Shown: piece by piece, positions 1-8,993 of the stretch
How positions within the stretch are numbered: the stretch's first letter is position 1
Layout of the letters: the number at the start of each line of letters is the position of its first letter
Source of the DNA: Methyloversatilis sp.
GTDB lineage: Bacteria; Pseudomonadota; Gammaproteobacteria; Burkholderiales; Rhodocyclaceae
Length of the DNA: 64,000 nucleotides
Direction: 5' to 3'
Assembly (NCBI GenBank): GCA_016791045.1
Contig: JAEUNO010000020.1
Span: 1-64,000, forward strand
Notes under the pieces: generated by a model
Database searches by the model: none
What the model was told of the DNA's origin: nothing
Seen by the model: only the letters and a program-made list of their open reading frames with translations
Position numbers and translations under genes: made by a program

Positions 1-30
1 GAGGGGAGAGGTCGGCGCTCGGTGGTGTTT

Positions 31-56
31 CCCTCGCCCGCCTCAGCGGGAGAGGG
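31..56. repeat. REP-like palindrome upstream of pccA
   Basis: The left arm CCCTCGCCCGC and the right arm GCGGGAGAGGG are separated by a 4-base loop, and a GGGTGAGGG tail follows at about 71. This resembles dispersed GC-rich intergenic palindromes of proteobacteria. It could equally be the terminator stem of a gene lying before the window. The rest of positions 1-146 holds no gene that I can support. Confidence 0.45.
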
Positions 57-146
57 TGGCGCGGAGCGCCGGGTGAGGGCAGCGGGCTCGTTTGCCGCGC
101 AGTTCCCTGACATGTTCGAGAACATACTGATTGCAGGAGACCTAGC

Positions 147-2138
147 TTGTTCAACAAGATACTGATCGCAAACCGCGGCGAGATTGCGTGCCGCGTCATC
201 CGCACGGCACGCCGCATGGGCATCGCCACGGTGGCGGTGTATTCCGAAGCCGACCGCAGCGCGCTGCATGTCGAGCTGGCCGACGAAGCCGTGTGCATCG
301 GCCCGGCGGCGGCGCGCGAGTCCTATCTGGTCATCGACAAGATCATCGCCGCCTGCAAGGCGACGGGTGCCGAGGCGGTGCATCCGGGTTACGGCTTCCT
401 GTCGGAGAACGAAGCCTTCTGTGCCGCGCTGGAGCGCGAGGGCATCGTGTTCATCGGGCCGAAGGCGCACGCCATCGGCGCCATGGGCGACAAGATCGCG
501 TCGAAGAAGCTGGCCAAGGAGGCCGGCGTGACGACGATTCCGGGCTGGAACGACCCGATCGAAAGTCCGGAGCGCGCGGTCGAGATCGCGCGCGGCATCG
601 GCTATCCGGTCATGATCAAGGCCAGTGCCGGCGGCGGCGGCAAGGGTTTGCGCGTGGCGTTCAACGATGCCGAGGCGCATGAAGGTTTCGCCTCCTGCGT
701 CAATGAGGCGAAGAACGCCTTCAACGACGATCGCGTGTTCATCGAGAAATTCGTCGAAGAGCCGCGTCACATCGAAATCCAGGTGCTGGGCGATGGCCAC
801 GGCAACGTGGTGTATCTGAACGAGCGCGAGTGCTCGATCCAGCGGCGGCACCAGAAGGTGATCGAAGAGGCGCCGTCGCCCTTCATCGATCCGGACACCC
901 GGCGCGCGATGGGCGAGCAGGCGGTGCGGCTGGCCAGGGCGGTGCAGTACCAGTCGGCCGGCACGGTCGAGTTCGTCGTCGGGCGCGACAAGTCCTTCTA
1001 CTTTCTCGAAATGAACACCCGGCTGCAGGTCGAGCATCCGGTGACCGAACTGATCACCGGGCTGGACCTGGTCGAACAGATGATCCGCGTGGCCGCCGGC
1101 GAAAAGCTCGCCTTCACGCAGGCCGACGTGAAGCTCGAAGGCTGGGCGATGGAAGCGCGCATCTGCGCCGAAGATCCGGCGCGCGGTTTCCTGCCGTCGG
1201 TCGGGCGCCTGATCCGCTACCGTCCGCCGGTCGCCAGCGACCGCGTGCGCGTCGATACCGGCGTGTTCGAGGGCGGCGAGGTGTCGATGCACTACGACTC
1301 GATGATCGCCAAGCAGATCTGCTACGGCGCCACCCGTGCCGAAGCGATCGCGCAGCTGCGCGACGCGCTCGACGCCTTCTGCATCCGCGGCCCGAATCAC
1401 AACATCGCCTTCGTGTCGGCGGTGCTCGGTCATCCGCGCTTCGCCGCGGGCAACTTCACGACTGCCTTCATCGCCGAAGAGTACCCGCAGGGTTATGACC
1501 CGACGACCGCAGCCTACGAAGACGAGGCGTTGCTGGTGGCCGTCGCCGCCACGGTGCATCAGCGTTACATCGAACGCGCATCGCGCATCGTCGGCCAGCT
1601 GCCCGGACACGAGTTCCGCATCAGCCCGGATGCGGTGGTGCGCCTGCGCGACGCCGAACACCGGGTGCACATCGAGAACGACGGCGACCACCACGCGGTG
1701 CTGATCGACGGCGTGCGCCACCGCATGGTGAGCGACTGGCGCGTGTCCGATCCGGTGTATCGCGGCCAGATCGACGGCCGTCCGTTCACGCTGCAGGTCG
1801 AACGCATCGGCCTGCGCTACCGGCTGCAGCACCGCGGCGCGCGCGTCGACGCCGAAGTGATGAGCCCGCGCGCCGCCGAGCTGCTCAAGCGCATGCCGGT
1901 CAAGTCGGCCCCCGACCTGTCGCGCTTCCTGCTGTCGCCGATGCCGGGCCTGCTGCGCGAAGTCGCGGTGAAGCCTGGCCAGGCGGTCAAGGCCGGCGAG
2001 CGCCTGGCGGTGATCGAAGCGATGAAGATGGAGAACATCCTGCGCGCCGAGCGCGACGGCGTGATCGGCAAGGTATCGGCACAGCAGGGCGAAAGCCTGG
2101 CCGTGGACCAGATCATTCTGGAATTCGCTGCCGGGTGA
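147..2138 (+). CDS. pccA: Propionyl/acetyl-CoA carboxylase alpha subunit (biotin carboxylase + BCCP)
   Basis: This 663-residue protein carboxylates its own biotin with ATP and bicarbonate, for transfer to propionyl-CoA (or another acyl-CoA) by a separate beta subunit. The order is a biotin carboxylase N-domain (KILIANRGEIACRV), an ATP-grasp with a glycine-rich loop (GGGGKGLR near 162), the EMNTRLQVEH signature near 290, a linker domain and a C-terminal biotinyl domain with EAMKMEN and biotin-lysine K627. The length fits PccA rather than the ~450-residue AccC. The start is TTG at 147, placed 6 nt after AGGAGA (135-140), and no in-frame ATG fits better. The beta subunit gene is not in the window and presumably lies upstream. 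Substrate choice is inferred from length and family. Confidence 0.9.
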   Translation: MFNKILIANRGEIACRVIRTARRMGIATVAVYSEADRSALHVELADEAVCIGPAAARESYLVIDKIIAACKATGAEAVHPGYGFLSENEAFCAALEREGIVFIGPKAHAIGAMGDKIASKKLAKEAGVTTIPGWNDPIESPERAVEIARGIGYPVMIKASAGGGGKGLRVAFNDAEAHEGFASCVNEAKNAFNDDRVFIEKFVEEPRHIEIQVLGDGHGNVVYLNERECSIQRRHQKVIEEAPSPFIDPDTRRAMGEQAVRLARAVQYQSAGTVEFVVGRDKSFYFLEMNTRLQVEHPVTELITGLDLVEQMIRVAAGEKLAFTQADVKLEGWAMEARICAEDPARGFLPSVGRLIRYRPPVASDRVRVDTGVFEGGEVSMHYDSMIAKQICYGATRAEAIAQLRDALDAFCIRGPNHNIAFVSAVLGHPRFAAGNFTTAFIAEEYPQGYDPTTAAYEDEALLVAVAATVHQRYIERASRIVGQLPGHEFRISPDAVVRLRDAEHRVHIENDGDHHAVLIDGVRHRMVSDWRVSDPVYRGQIDGRPFTLQVERIGLRYRLQHRGARVDAEVMSPRAAELLKRMPVKSAPDLSRFLLSPMPGLLREVAVKPGQAVKAGERLAVIEAMKMENILRAERDGVIGKVSAQQGESLAVDQIILEFAAG

Positions 2139-2172
2139 GCCATGGCGGCGGAAGTGCCGCCGCCATGGCTCA
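2136..2172 (+). terminator. Perfect 16-bp stem-loop at the pccA stop
   Basis: Positions 2136-2151 are exactly complementary to 2157-2172 with a 5-nt loop, and the stem begins at the TGA of pccA. No T-run follows, so it is not a canonical Rho-independent terminator. It may end transcription or protect the mRNA 3' end. Confidence 0.5.
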
Positions 2173-2183
2173 AGTCCGCGGCT

Positions 2184-2236
2184 CCGGGTGTCGTTAAGCT
2201 TTGCTGCTTCCCATTTCTGGCGTAACGACACCCCGG
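2184..2236 (+). promoter_or_regulatory. Second stem-loop between pccA and the response regulator
   Basis: The arm at 2184-2196 (CCGGGTGTCGTTA) pairs with 2223-2236 (TAACGACACCCCGG) with one bulged base and a 26-nt loop. It lies 80 nt before the receiver gene and could be a leader structure or part of a tandem terminator. Only the pairing is observed. Confidence 0.4.
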
Positions 2237-2316
2237 ACCCATGAACTTCCGACACTTCAGCCCCGCCCGGCCACGGGTGGCAACCGGCCGTTCGCGTTGC
2301 GGCGGAGCGCTCTGAC

Positions 2317-2700
2317 ATGCGCGCCCGCATCATGCTGGTGGAAGACCAGCCCGAGATCCGCCAGTTGATCCGCATGACCCTCGAGTTCGGTGATTTCGAG
2401 CTGGCCGAGGCGCCGGATGCGGATGCCGGCTGGACGCTGATGCAGCAACGCCCGCCCGACCTGATCCTGCTCGACGTGATGATGCCGGGCTCGATGGACG
2501 GTCTCGAGTTGTGCCGCCGACTGCGTCAACACCCGGCGCTGCAGGCGATTCCGGTCATCCTGCTGACCGCACGCAGCCAGCAGCGCGACATCGAGATCGG
2601 CTTCGAAGCCGGCGCCAATGCCTATCTGACCAAGCCCTTCAGTCCGATGGAACTGCTGGACCGCATTGCCGGGCTTCTGAATCCGCCAGACGCGAGATGA
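2317..2700 (+). CDS. Single-domain response regulator (CheY-like receiver)
   Basis: This 127-residue receiver has no output domain. The acidic pair E9/D10, phospho-acceptor D53 (LILLDVMMPG) and the conserved lysine in YLTKPF are all present. It would take phosphate from a histidine kinase and signal through protein contact. Its TGA stop overlaps the ATG of the kinase gene (ATGA at 2697-2700), so the two are probably translationally coupled and work as a pair. The target is unknown. Confidence 0.88.
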   Translation: MRARIMLVEDQPEIRQLIRMTLEFGDFELAEAPDADAGWTLMQQRPPDLILLDVMMPGSMDGLELCRRLRQHPALQAIPVILLTARSQQRDIEIGFEAGANAYLTKPFSPMELLDRIAGLLNPPDAR

Positions 2701-5588
2701 ACCTGCGCGACCCGGTGTGGGCCGACCCGTCCGGTGCATCCGTCGGCGACGCGCCGCCCCTCGTGCGTGCATTGCGCGATCCTTCCCTGCTCGCCTGGCC
2801 GGCGCTGGCACTCGGCATGCTGGTCACGCTGGTCATCACCTTCCTGCTCTGGGACAGGCTGGCCCAGGCCACGGCACAGCGCTTCGACAGCGAGGTCGAG
2901 AAGGTGGTGGACCAGATCAGCCGCCGCATGGAGGCGCACGAGAACATCCTGCGCGCCGCAGCCGGCCTGATGCAGGCCAGCGACGAGGTGACGCGCGCCG
3001 ACTGGTACAACTATGTGAACCAGCTGGGGCTGGAGCGCAACTTTCCGGGCGTGCTCGGCGTGGGCTTGTCGCTGCGCATTCCGGCGGCACACCTGGCCGC
3101 CCATGAAGAGACGATCCGGCTCAATGACATGCCGACCTATGCGGTCTGGCCGAAGCACGTGCGCGACGAGTATCACAGCATCGTGTTTCTCGAACCGCTG
3201 AACGCGCGCAACTTCAGGGCCATCGGCTACGACATGTATTCGGAGCCGGTGCGGGCCGAAGCGATGCGGCGCGCGCGCGAAAGCGGCAACGTGGCGCTGT
3301 CCGGGCGGGTGACGCTGGTGCAGGAAGGCAAGGGACCGGTGCAGCCGGGCTTCCTGCTGTATTACCCGCTGTACGTGCGCGACGAGCCGGCCGACACGCC
3401 GGCCGAACGGGGTCGCGCACTGCTCGGCTACACCTACAGTCCGTTCCGCGCGCATGATCTGTTCGGTGACATCCTGCTCGGATTCGCCGACAAGGTGGTC
3501 GTGACGATCCACGATGGGCGGGGCGTGTCACCCGGGACGGTGCTGTACAGCAGCGCCGAAGGCAAGCCGGTGTCCTCGCTCGAAGCGGTGCGCGAGATCG
3601 AACTGGCGGGACATGCCTGGACGGTGAGCCTGCGTGCGCCGGCCGCCTTCAGCGCCGACCACCTCGTGCTCTGGCTGGTACCGTTGATGGGCGCCGGCCT
3701 GAGCGCGCTGCTGTTCTACCTGCTGCGCCTGCTGGCCACAACGGCGCGTGCCAATCGCAGCGCGCACGCCATGACGCAGGCGCTGACCATCAGCGAATCG
3801 CGCCTGGTCACACTGCTCGACACCGCCGCCGACGGCATCGTCACCACCGACGAATCCGGCATGGTGCTGACGGTCAATCGTTCCGCTGCCGAAATGTTCG
3901 AGATCGGCATTGATGCGGCGATCGGCCTGCCGCTGGCGCGCCTGCTGCCGATGTTCGATGCCGCATGGTTTGCCGGCCAGGCGGACACGCAACCCATCGG
4001 GCTGCGCTGGCGCTTCCGGCAGGATGTGCAGGGCGTGCGCCGCTCGCGTCGTTTTCCGGTCACCGTGTCGGCCAGCCGCTTCAACCTGCACGGGCGACCG
4101 GTGTATTCGCTGCTGATGCGTGACATTTCCGAACAGGTGGAAGCGCAGACGCGCATGCGCCTGCATGATCGCGCGCTCGAATCGTCGAGCGAGGCGGTGA
4201 TCATCCGCGACGTTCAGCGTGGCGGATACCCCGTGGTGTATGTGAATGCGGCATTCGAACGGCTGACCGCCCGCGCGGCCGACGAAGTGATCGGCCGCAC
4301 CTTCACCCTGGCGTCGGGGGAGCAGAACCCGGAGCACGTGCTGGACGAAATGCGCTGGGCGATCGCCCACCAGAAGCCCTTCAGCACGACGCTCGACGTG
4401 AGGCGCGCGGACGGCCGCTCGATCTGGGTGGCGCTGTCATCGTCGCCGGTGCGCGACAACGAAGGCCGGGTCACGCACTACGTCGACGTGTTCGGCGACG
4501 TGACCGAGCGCATCGAGTTCGAACGCAAGCTGATCCGCCGCACGAATCGGCTGCACACCGTGTTCGCGCTGTCGCCGGACGGCTTCGTCACCTTTGACGA
4601 GGGGGGCACGCTGACCAATGTGAACCCGGCGTTCCTGCGCATGACCGAACTGACGCAGTCCGAACTGGTGGGCCTCAGCGCCGCCGCGTTCGACGGCCGG
4701 CTGGCCCGGCTGGCCGACCCGGACAAGCCGTGGCCAGGCCTGGTGCTCGATCAATCGACCGCCGAACCGCAGCGCCTGTGGCTCCGCCTGCCCGAACCAC
4801 GGGTGCTCGAACGCAGCGCGCGCGTGGCACCGGAAGGTCGCTCCGAGACGGTGCTGTACTTTCGCGACATCACGCAGCAGTTCGAGGTCGACCGCATGAA
4901 GAGCGAGTTCCTCAGCACCGCGGCGCACGAGTTGCGCACGCCGCTGGCGTCGATCCTCGGCTTTGCCGAACTGCTGATCAACCGCGAATACGACGAGCCG
5001 GCGCGCCGGCGCATGCACACCATCATTCACCGCCAGTCGCGCGTGCTGGTCAATCTGATCAACGATCTGCTCGACCTGGCGCGCATCGAGGCACGGACCG
5101 GGCAGGATTTCCGCTTCGAGGACCTGTCGGTGAAGGGCATCATCAGCGCCACGCTGGAAACCTTGACCATGCCGGACGACAGCCATACCGTGCGGCTGGA
5201 CATGCCGCCGGCGGTGCCGCGCATCCGGGTCGATCACGCGAAGATGGTGCGCGCGCTCGGCAATGTCATCACCAATGCCTTCAAGTATTCGCCGGGCGGC
5301 GGCGAAGTGGTGGTGACGGTATGCGAAGCCCTGCGCAATTCGCGGCTGATGGCCGGCATGCGCGTGATCGACCGCGGCATCGGCATGACGCCGGACCAGC
5401 TGGCGCGCATCTTCGAGCGCTTCTACCGTGCCGATCCGTCGGGCAATATTCCGGGTACCGGTCTGGGCATGTCGCTGGTGAAGGAAATCATGGACCTGCA
5501 TGGCGGCGAGATCGAGATCGACAGCGCATCGGGCGTCGGCACGACGGTGACACTGTGGCTGCCGGTGATGGACACGGCGACCACCTGA
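2697..5588 (+). CDS. Membrane sensor histidine kinase with CHASE and PAS domains
   Basis: This is a 963-residue hybrid-free sensor kinase. I see a transmembrane segment at about 33-52, a periplasmic CHASE-type domain (about 75-310), a second transmembrane segment (about 322-346), three PAS-like segments (about 365-480, 490-605 and 615-730), HisKA with phospho-acceptor H744 (AAHELRTP), and a HATPase_c domain with G-boxes including GTGLGMSLV. The ATG at 2697 overlaps the stop of the receiver gene. A longer reading from 2511 is possible but would run inside the receiver gene in another frame, so I reject it. The CHASE domain suggests sensing of a small extracellular ligand, which is not identifiable here. 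Confidence 0.9.
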   Translation: MNLRDPVWADPSGASVGDAPPLVRALRDPSLLAWPALALGMLVTLVITFLLWDRLAQATAQRFDSEVEKVVDQISRRMEAHENILRAAAGLMQASDEVTRADWYNYVNQLGLERNFPGVLGVGLSLRIPAAHLAAHEETIRLNDMPTYAVWPKHVRDEYHSIVFLEPLNARNFRAIGYDMYSEPVRAEAMRRARESGNVALSGRVTLVQEGKGPVQPGFLLYYPLYVRDEPADTPAERGRALLGYTYSPFRAHDLFGDILLGFADKVVVTIHDGRGVSPGTVLYSSAEGKPVSSLEAVREIELAGHAWTVSLRAPAAFSADHLVLWLVPLMGAGLSALLFYLLRLLATTARANRSAHAMTQALTISESRLVTLLDTAADGIVTTDESGMVLTVNRSAAEMFEIGIDAAIGLPLARLLPMFDAAWFAGQADTQPIGLRWRFRQDVQGVRRSRRFPVTVSASRFNLHGRPVYSLLMRDISEQVEAQTRMRLHDRALESSSEAVIIRDVQRGGYPVVYVNAAFERLTARAADEVIGRTFTLASGEQNPEHVLDEMRWAIAHQKPFSTTLDVRRADGRSIWVALSSSPVRDNEGRVTHYVDVFGDVTERIEFERKLIRRTNRLHTVFALSPDGFVTFDEGGTLTNVNPAFLRMTELTQSELVGLSAAAFDGRLARLADPDKPWPGLVLDQSTAEPQRLWLRLPEPRVLERSARVAPEGRSETVLYFRDITQQFEVDRMKSEFLSTAAHELRTPLASILGFAELLINREYDEPARRRMHTIIHRQSRVLVNLINDLLDLARIEARTGQDFRFEDLSVKGIISATLETLTMPDDSHTVRLDMPPAVPRIRVDHAKMVRALGNVITNAFKYSPGGGEVVVTVCEALRNSRLMAGMRVIDRGIGMTPDQLARIFERFYRADPSGNIPGTGLGMSLVKEIMDLHGGEIEIDSASGVGTTVTLWLPVMDTATT

Positions 5589-5632
5589 TCGCCGAAGTTC
5601 TGCCATGATCCGCGCATTCATCGGAGATCGAC

Positions 5633-6514
5633 ATGCGACTGGGCGACGGGCGGGAAAGCGAAAACATCGAGGACCGCCGGGGTGCGCGCGGCGGCGGCAT
5701 GCTGGGTGGCGGCGGTCGCAAGATCGGTGTCGGCACCATCGTGCTGGCGCTGGTGGCGATGTATTTCGGTGTCGATCCGTCGGTGGTGCTCAATATGGGT
5801 GCCGGCCTTCCGCAGACGTCGCAGCAGGCGCCGGTGACCCCCGGGGTGCAGTCCACCGGACGGGCGGAAGACGATGCGCTGGCGCGTTTCACCGCACAGG
5901 TGCTGGCTGACACTGAGGACACGTGGAACGCGCTGTTCCGCGCCGGCGGCAAGCAATACCGCGAACCGAAACTGGTGCTCTACACCGGCGGCACGCAGAC
6001 CGCCTGCGGCACCGGGCAGGCCGCGATGGGGCCGTTCTACTGCCCGGGCGACGAGCGTGTCTATCTTGATCTCGACTTCTACCGCGACCTGCAGGCGCGC
6101 TTTGCCGCGCCGGGCGATTTTGCGCAGGCCTACGTGATCGCGCACGAAATCGGCCATCACGTGCAGCATCAGCTGGGCATTGCGGAGAAGGTGCAGGCCA
6201 CGAAGCAGCGCGTCAGCGAGCGCGACGCCAACCAGCTGCAGGTGCGCATGGAACTGCAGGCGGACTGCTTCGCCGGCATCTGGGCGCACCACGCCAACCG
6301 CTCGCGCGGCATTCTCGAACAGGGTGACATCGAAGAGGCACTGCGCGCCGCGTCCGCCATCGGCGACGACACGCTGCAGAAACAGGCGCAGGGCTATGTG
6401 GTGCCGGAAAGCTTCACCCACGGCAGCGCCGAACAGCGCATGCGCTGGTTCAGGCGCGGCCTGGACAGCGGCGAAATGAAGGCCTGCGACAGCTTCGGCG
6501 CACGCGCGCTTTAG
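5633..6514 (+). CDS. ypfJ: Putative neutral zinc metallopeptidase, YpfJ family
   Basis: This 293-residue protein has a glycine-rich N-terminus, one transmembrane helix (about 31-45) and a periplasmic zincin-like domain with HEIGHH at 171-176 (H171, E172, H175), the HExxH metal and catalytic motif. The family (PF04228) is annotated as putative neutral zinc metallopeptidase, and its physiological substrate is poorly known. The gene starts 44 nt after the kinase gene and may share its transcript. Its stop abuts a heptad-repeat block. Confidence 0.85.
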   Translation: MRLGDGRESENIEDRRGARGGGMLGGGGRKIGVGTIVLALVAMYFGVDPSVVLNMGAGLPQTSQQAPVTPGVQSTGRAEDDALARFTAQVLADTEDTWNALFRAGGKQYREPKLVLYTGGTQTACGTGQAAMGPFYCPGDERVYLDLDFYRDLQARFAAPGDFAQAYVIAHEIGHHVQHQLGIAEKVQATKQRVSERDANQLQVRMELQADCFAGIWAHHANRSRGILEQGDIEEALRAASAIGDDTLQKQAQGYVVPESFTHGSAEQRMRWFRRGLDSGEMKACDSFGARAL

Positions 6515-6515
6515 C

Positions 6516-6634
6516 AGATTCAAGATTCAAGATGCAAGACGCAAGACGCAAGACGCAAGACGCAAGACGCAAGACGCAAGACGCAAGGGAGGTACCGCGT
6601 GCCCCTTGAATCTTGCATCTTTCTTCTTGCATCT
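6516..6634. repeat. Inverted heptad-repeat element without a gene
   Basis: The left arm (6516-6588) is ten 7-bp units (AGATTCA twice, AGATGCA once, AGACGCA seven times) followed by AGG. The right arm (6604-6634) is the inverted form: four heptads plus AGG, exactly 31 nt, with a 15-nt spacer between. It sits between convergent genes. The right arm and outer flank (GC before the first heptad) match the blocks around the S23 gene at 10.0-10.5 kb, so I read it as a gene-less relative of that element. The seven identical AGACGCA units suggest expansion by slippage. Confidence 0.85.
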
Positions 6635-6639
6635 GCCTT

Positions 6640-7650
6640 TCAGCCGATGCTGACGACGACCTTGCCGACGTGGGCCTGGCTCTGCTGGTGTGCGAGCGCC
6701 GCGCGGGCTTCTTCGAAGCCGAACACGCGGTCGATGACCGGGCGGATCCTGTGCAGTGAAATCACCCGGTTCATCGACTCGAACATTTCGCGCGAGCCGA
6801 CGAACACGCCGCGCACGGTCGAGGTGGTGAACAGCAGCGGCAGCGGATTGATTTCGCCGCCGGTCAGCACGCCGATCAGGTGCGCCTGACCGTTCTGGCC
6901 GAGCGAAGCGATCGAGCGCTGCAGCGTACCCGGGCCGCCGACTTCGACCACGTGGTCGACGCCGACGCCGCCGGTGGCGGTGCGCACTTCCTGATCCCAG
7001 TCCGGATGGCTGCGGTAGTTGATCAGCGTGGTCGCACCGAGCGCCTTCGCCTTTTCCAGCTTGGCATCACTCGACGAGGTGGCGATCACCTCGGCGCCCG
7101 CCGCCTTCGCGAACTGCAGTGCGAACATCGACACGCCGCCGGTGCCGAGCACCAGCACGCGATCGCCGGCGCGCAGCGGCGCCGGACCTTCGAACAGGGC
7201 GTTCCACGCGGTGAGTGCCGCGCACGGCAGGGTGGCGGCTTCCTCGAAGCTCAGGTGAGCCGGCTTGGCCACAAGCGAATCCTGCGGGAACAGGCGGTAT
7301 TCGGTCAGCACACCGGGCGCGGTGCCGCCCAGTGTCTTGCCGAAGTACTGCGGCTGCAGGCGACCGGCGATCCAGGTTTCGAAGAAGGTGCCGATCACGT
7401 GGTCGCCGGCGGCAAAGCGGTCAACGCCCGCACCGGTTTCGACCACCTCGCCCGCGCCGTCGGACAGCGGCACCAGATCCTTGGAGTCGACGCCGGGATA
7501 CAGGCCCTGCAGGATGAACAGATCGCGGTAGTTGAGTGACGCTGCACGCATCTTCACCAGCACCTGGCCGGGACCGGGGCGCGGGACTTCGGCGTCGATC
7601 ATCGTCAGGCTGTCGGCATTGCACTGCTCAAGATAGGCTTGGTAACGCAT
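6640..7650 (-). CDS. Zinc-type NAD(P)-dependent alcohol dehydrogenase (MDR family)
   Basis: This 336-residue medium-chain dehydrogenase/reductase has an N-terminal GroES-like domain (LVPLSDGAGEVVETG) and a Rossmann fold with VLGTGGVSMFALQFAKAAG near 170. The usual catalytic-zinc cysteine after the N-terminus is not evident (the loop reads LSDGAG), so it belongs with the zinc-independent quinone-oxidoreductase-like members despite its common annotation. The ATG at 7650 is preceded by GGAGG; longer readings to 7866 lack that support. The substrate is unknown. It is divergent from the next gene. Confidence 0.82.
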   Translation of the reverse strand: MRYQAYLEQCNADSLTMIDAEVPRPGPGQVLVKMRAASLNYRDLFILQGLYPGVDSKDLVPLSDGAGEVVETGAGVDRFAAGDHVIGTFFETWIAGRLQPQYFGKTLGGTAPGVLTEYRLFPQDSLVAKPAHLSFEEAATLPCAALTAWNALFEGPAPLRAGDRVLVLGTGGVSMFALQFAKAAGAEVIATSSSDAKLEKAKALGATTLINYRSHPDWDQEVRTATGGVGVDHVVEVGGPGTLQRSIASLGQNGQAHLIGVLTGGEINPLPLLFTTSTVRGVFVGSREMFESMNRVISLHRIRPVIDRVFGFEEARAALAHQQSQAHVGKVVVSIG

Positions 7651-7796
7651 TCGTGGGAACCTCCATTTGATATTGTCGTGGGCGCAGGGCTCGGACTGCG
7701 ACGCGATGGTGCCATGCCCCGGTGCGGACGGGTGTCTCGCATGCGCATGCCTATATATAGATTGAAAGTCTCTCCGCATTGCCTTCCGAACGTGAC

Positions 7797-8993
7797 ATGC
7801 CGAAATTCCCGTTCTGCCTGCGCCGTCTGCTGCCGGCCTTGCTGCTCGTTTGCGCGCACGCTGCATACGCCCTCGGCCCCGGCGAACTGGCAGTCATTGT
7901 CAATGTGTCGGATCCGGCGAGCGTGGAAACCGCCGCCCATTATCGCCAGCAGCGCGACATCCCGGCCGCCAACGTCATCGAGGTGAGCTTCCCGCACGAG
8001 CGCGGCGCGCTGTCGCGGGAAGAGTTCGAACGGGTGTACGCCGAGGTCGACGCAAGGCTGGCGCCCGGCATCAAGGCCTTCGCGCTGGCCTGGACGCGCC
8101 CGTGGCGCGCCGGCTGCATGAGCATCACCTCCGCTTTCGCATTCGGCTACGACGACAGCTTCTGTTCATCGACCTGCGGCCCGACGCGGCCGAGCGGCTA
8201 TTTCAACAACGGCCGCAACGCGCCCGGGAACGCCGCGATGCCCCGGCCCGCCATGCTGCTGGCGGGTGAATCGGTCGAGCAGGTGAAGCGCCTGATCGAC
8301 CGCGGCGTGGCCGCCGACTACAGCTATCCGAAAGGCACGGTCTACCTGGTGCGCACCGAAGACACGGCGCGCAATGTTCGCGCCTTGCTGTTCGACGAAA
8401 CGATGGCCCAGGTGCGCGGCCTGCAGTTCGCCAGCCCGAGGGCGGCCGAAGCGTTCGGCCAGCAGGACGTGATCGGCTATTTCACCGGCGCAGTGCGCGT
8501 GCCGGCACTGCCGACGCTGGGCTTTCTGCCGGGCGCGCCGGCCGACCACCTGACGTCGGTCGGCGGCACGCTGCTCGACAACACCGCGCAGATGAGCGCA
8601 CTCGAATGGCTGACGGCGGGCGCCACCGGCAGCTACGGCACGGTGATCGAGCCGTGCAACCACCTGCAGAAATTTCCCCATCCGGGCATCCTGATGAGCA
8701 TGTACGCGGAAGGCGACACGCTGATCGAGGCCTACTGGAAGAGCGTCGCCTGGCCGGGTGAGGGAGTGTTCATCGGCGAGCCGCTGGCGCGCCCGTTCGG
8801 CACCCGCGCCGTGCGGGACGAGGCGGGCTGGTGGGTCGAGTCGCATTCGGCCACCGGCCGGCGCGCGCTGATCGAAGTGGCGCGGAGCGTGGTCGGGCCG
8901 TATCGCGCGGTACAGCAGCTGATGCTGCCTGCGGGCTTTGCGCGGCAACGGTTGAAGGTCGACCGCGGTGTCGGCGCCGTCAGGGTGCGCTGA
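7797..8993 (+). CDS. TIGR03790-like exported protein of unknown function
   Basis: This protein of about 398 residues has a clear signal peptide (positively charged start, hydrophobic core [13 protein letters not shown] cleavage site near 25). The mature part has the features I associate with TIGR03790 proteins: [29 protein letters not shown], and a late [11 protein letters not shown] segment. No function is established. I chose the ATG at 7797 over an in-frame TTG at 7779 because the signal peptide begins there. The gene overlaps the end of fcl by 14 bp, tail to tail. Confidence 0.75.
   Translation: MPKFPFCLRRLLPALLLVCAHAAYALGPGELAVIVNVSDPASVETAAHYRQQRDIPAANVIEVSFPHERGALSREEFERVYAEVDARLAPGIKAFALAWTRPWRAGCMSITSAFAFGYDDSFCSSTCGPTRPSGYFNNGRNAPGNAAMPRPAMLLAGESVEQVKRLIDRGVAADYSYPKGTVYLVRTEDTARNVRALLFDETMAQVRGLQFASPRAAEAFGQQDVIGYFTGAVRVPALPTLGFLPGAPADHLTSVGGTLLDNTAQMSALEWLTAGATGSYGTVIEPCNHLQKFPHPGILMSMYAEGDTLIEAYWKSVAWPGEGVFIGEPLARPFGTRAVRDEAGWWVESHSATGRRALIEVARSVVGPYRAVQQLMLPAGFARQRLKVDRGVGAVRVR

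Noticed and set aside
2511-2696. Longer start for the histidine kinase
   Set aside because: The extra 62 codons lie within the receiver gene in another frame; the ATGA overlap at 2697 is a better start.
6516-6588. CRISPR-like array
   Set aside because: Repeats are 7 bp with no spacers and there are no cas genes. It is a tandem heptad block.
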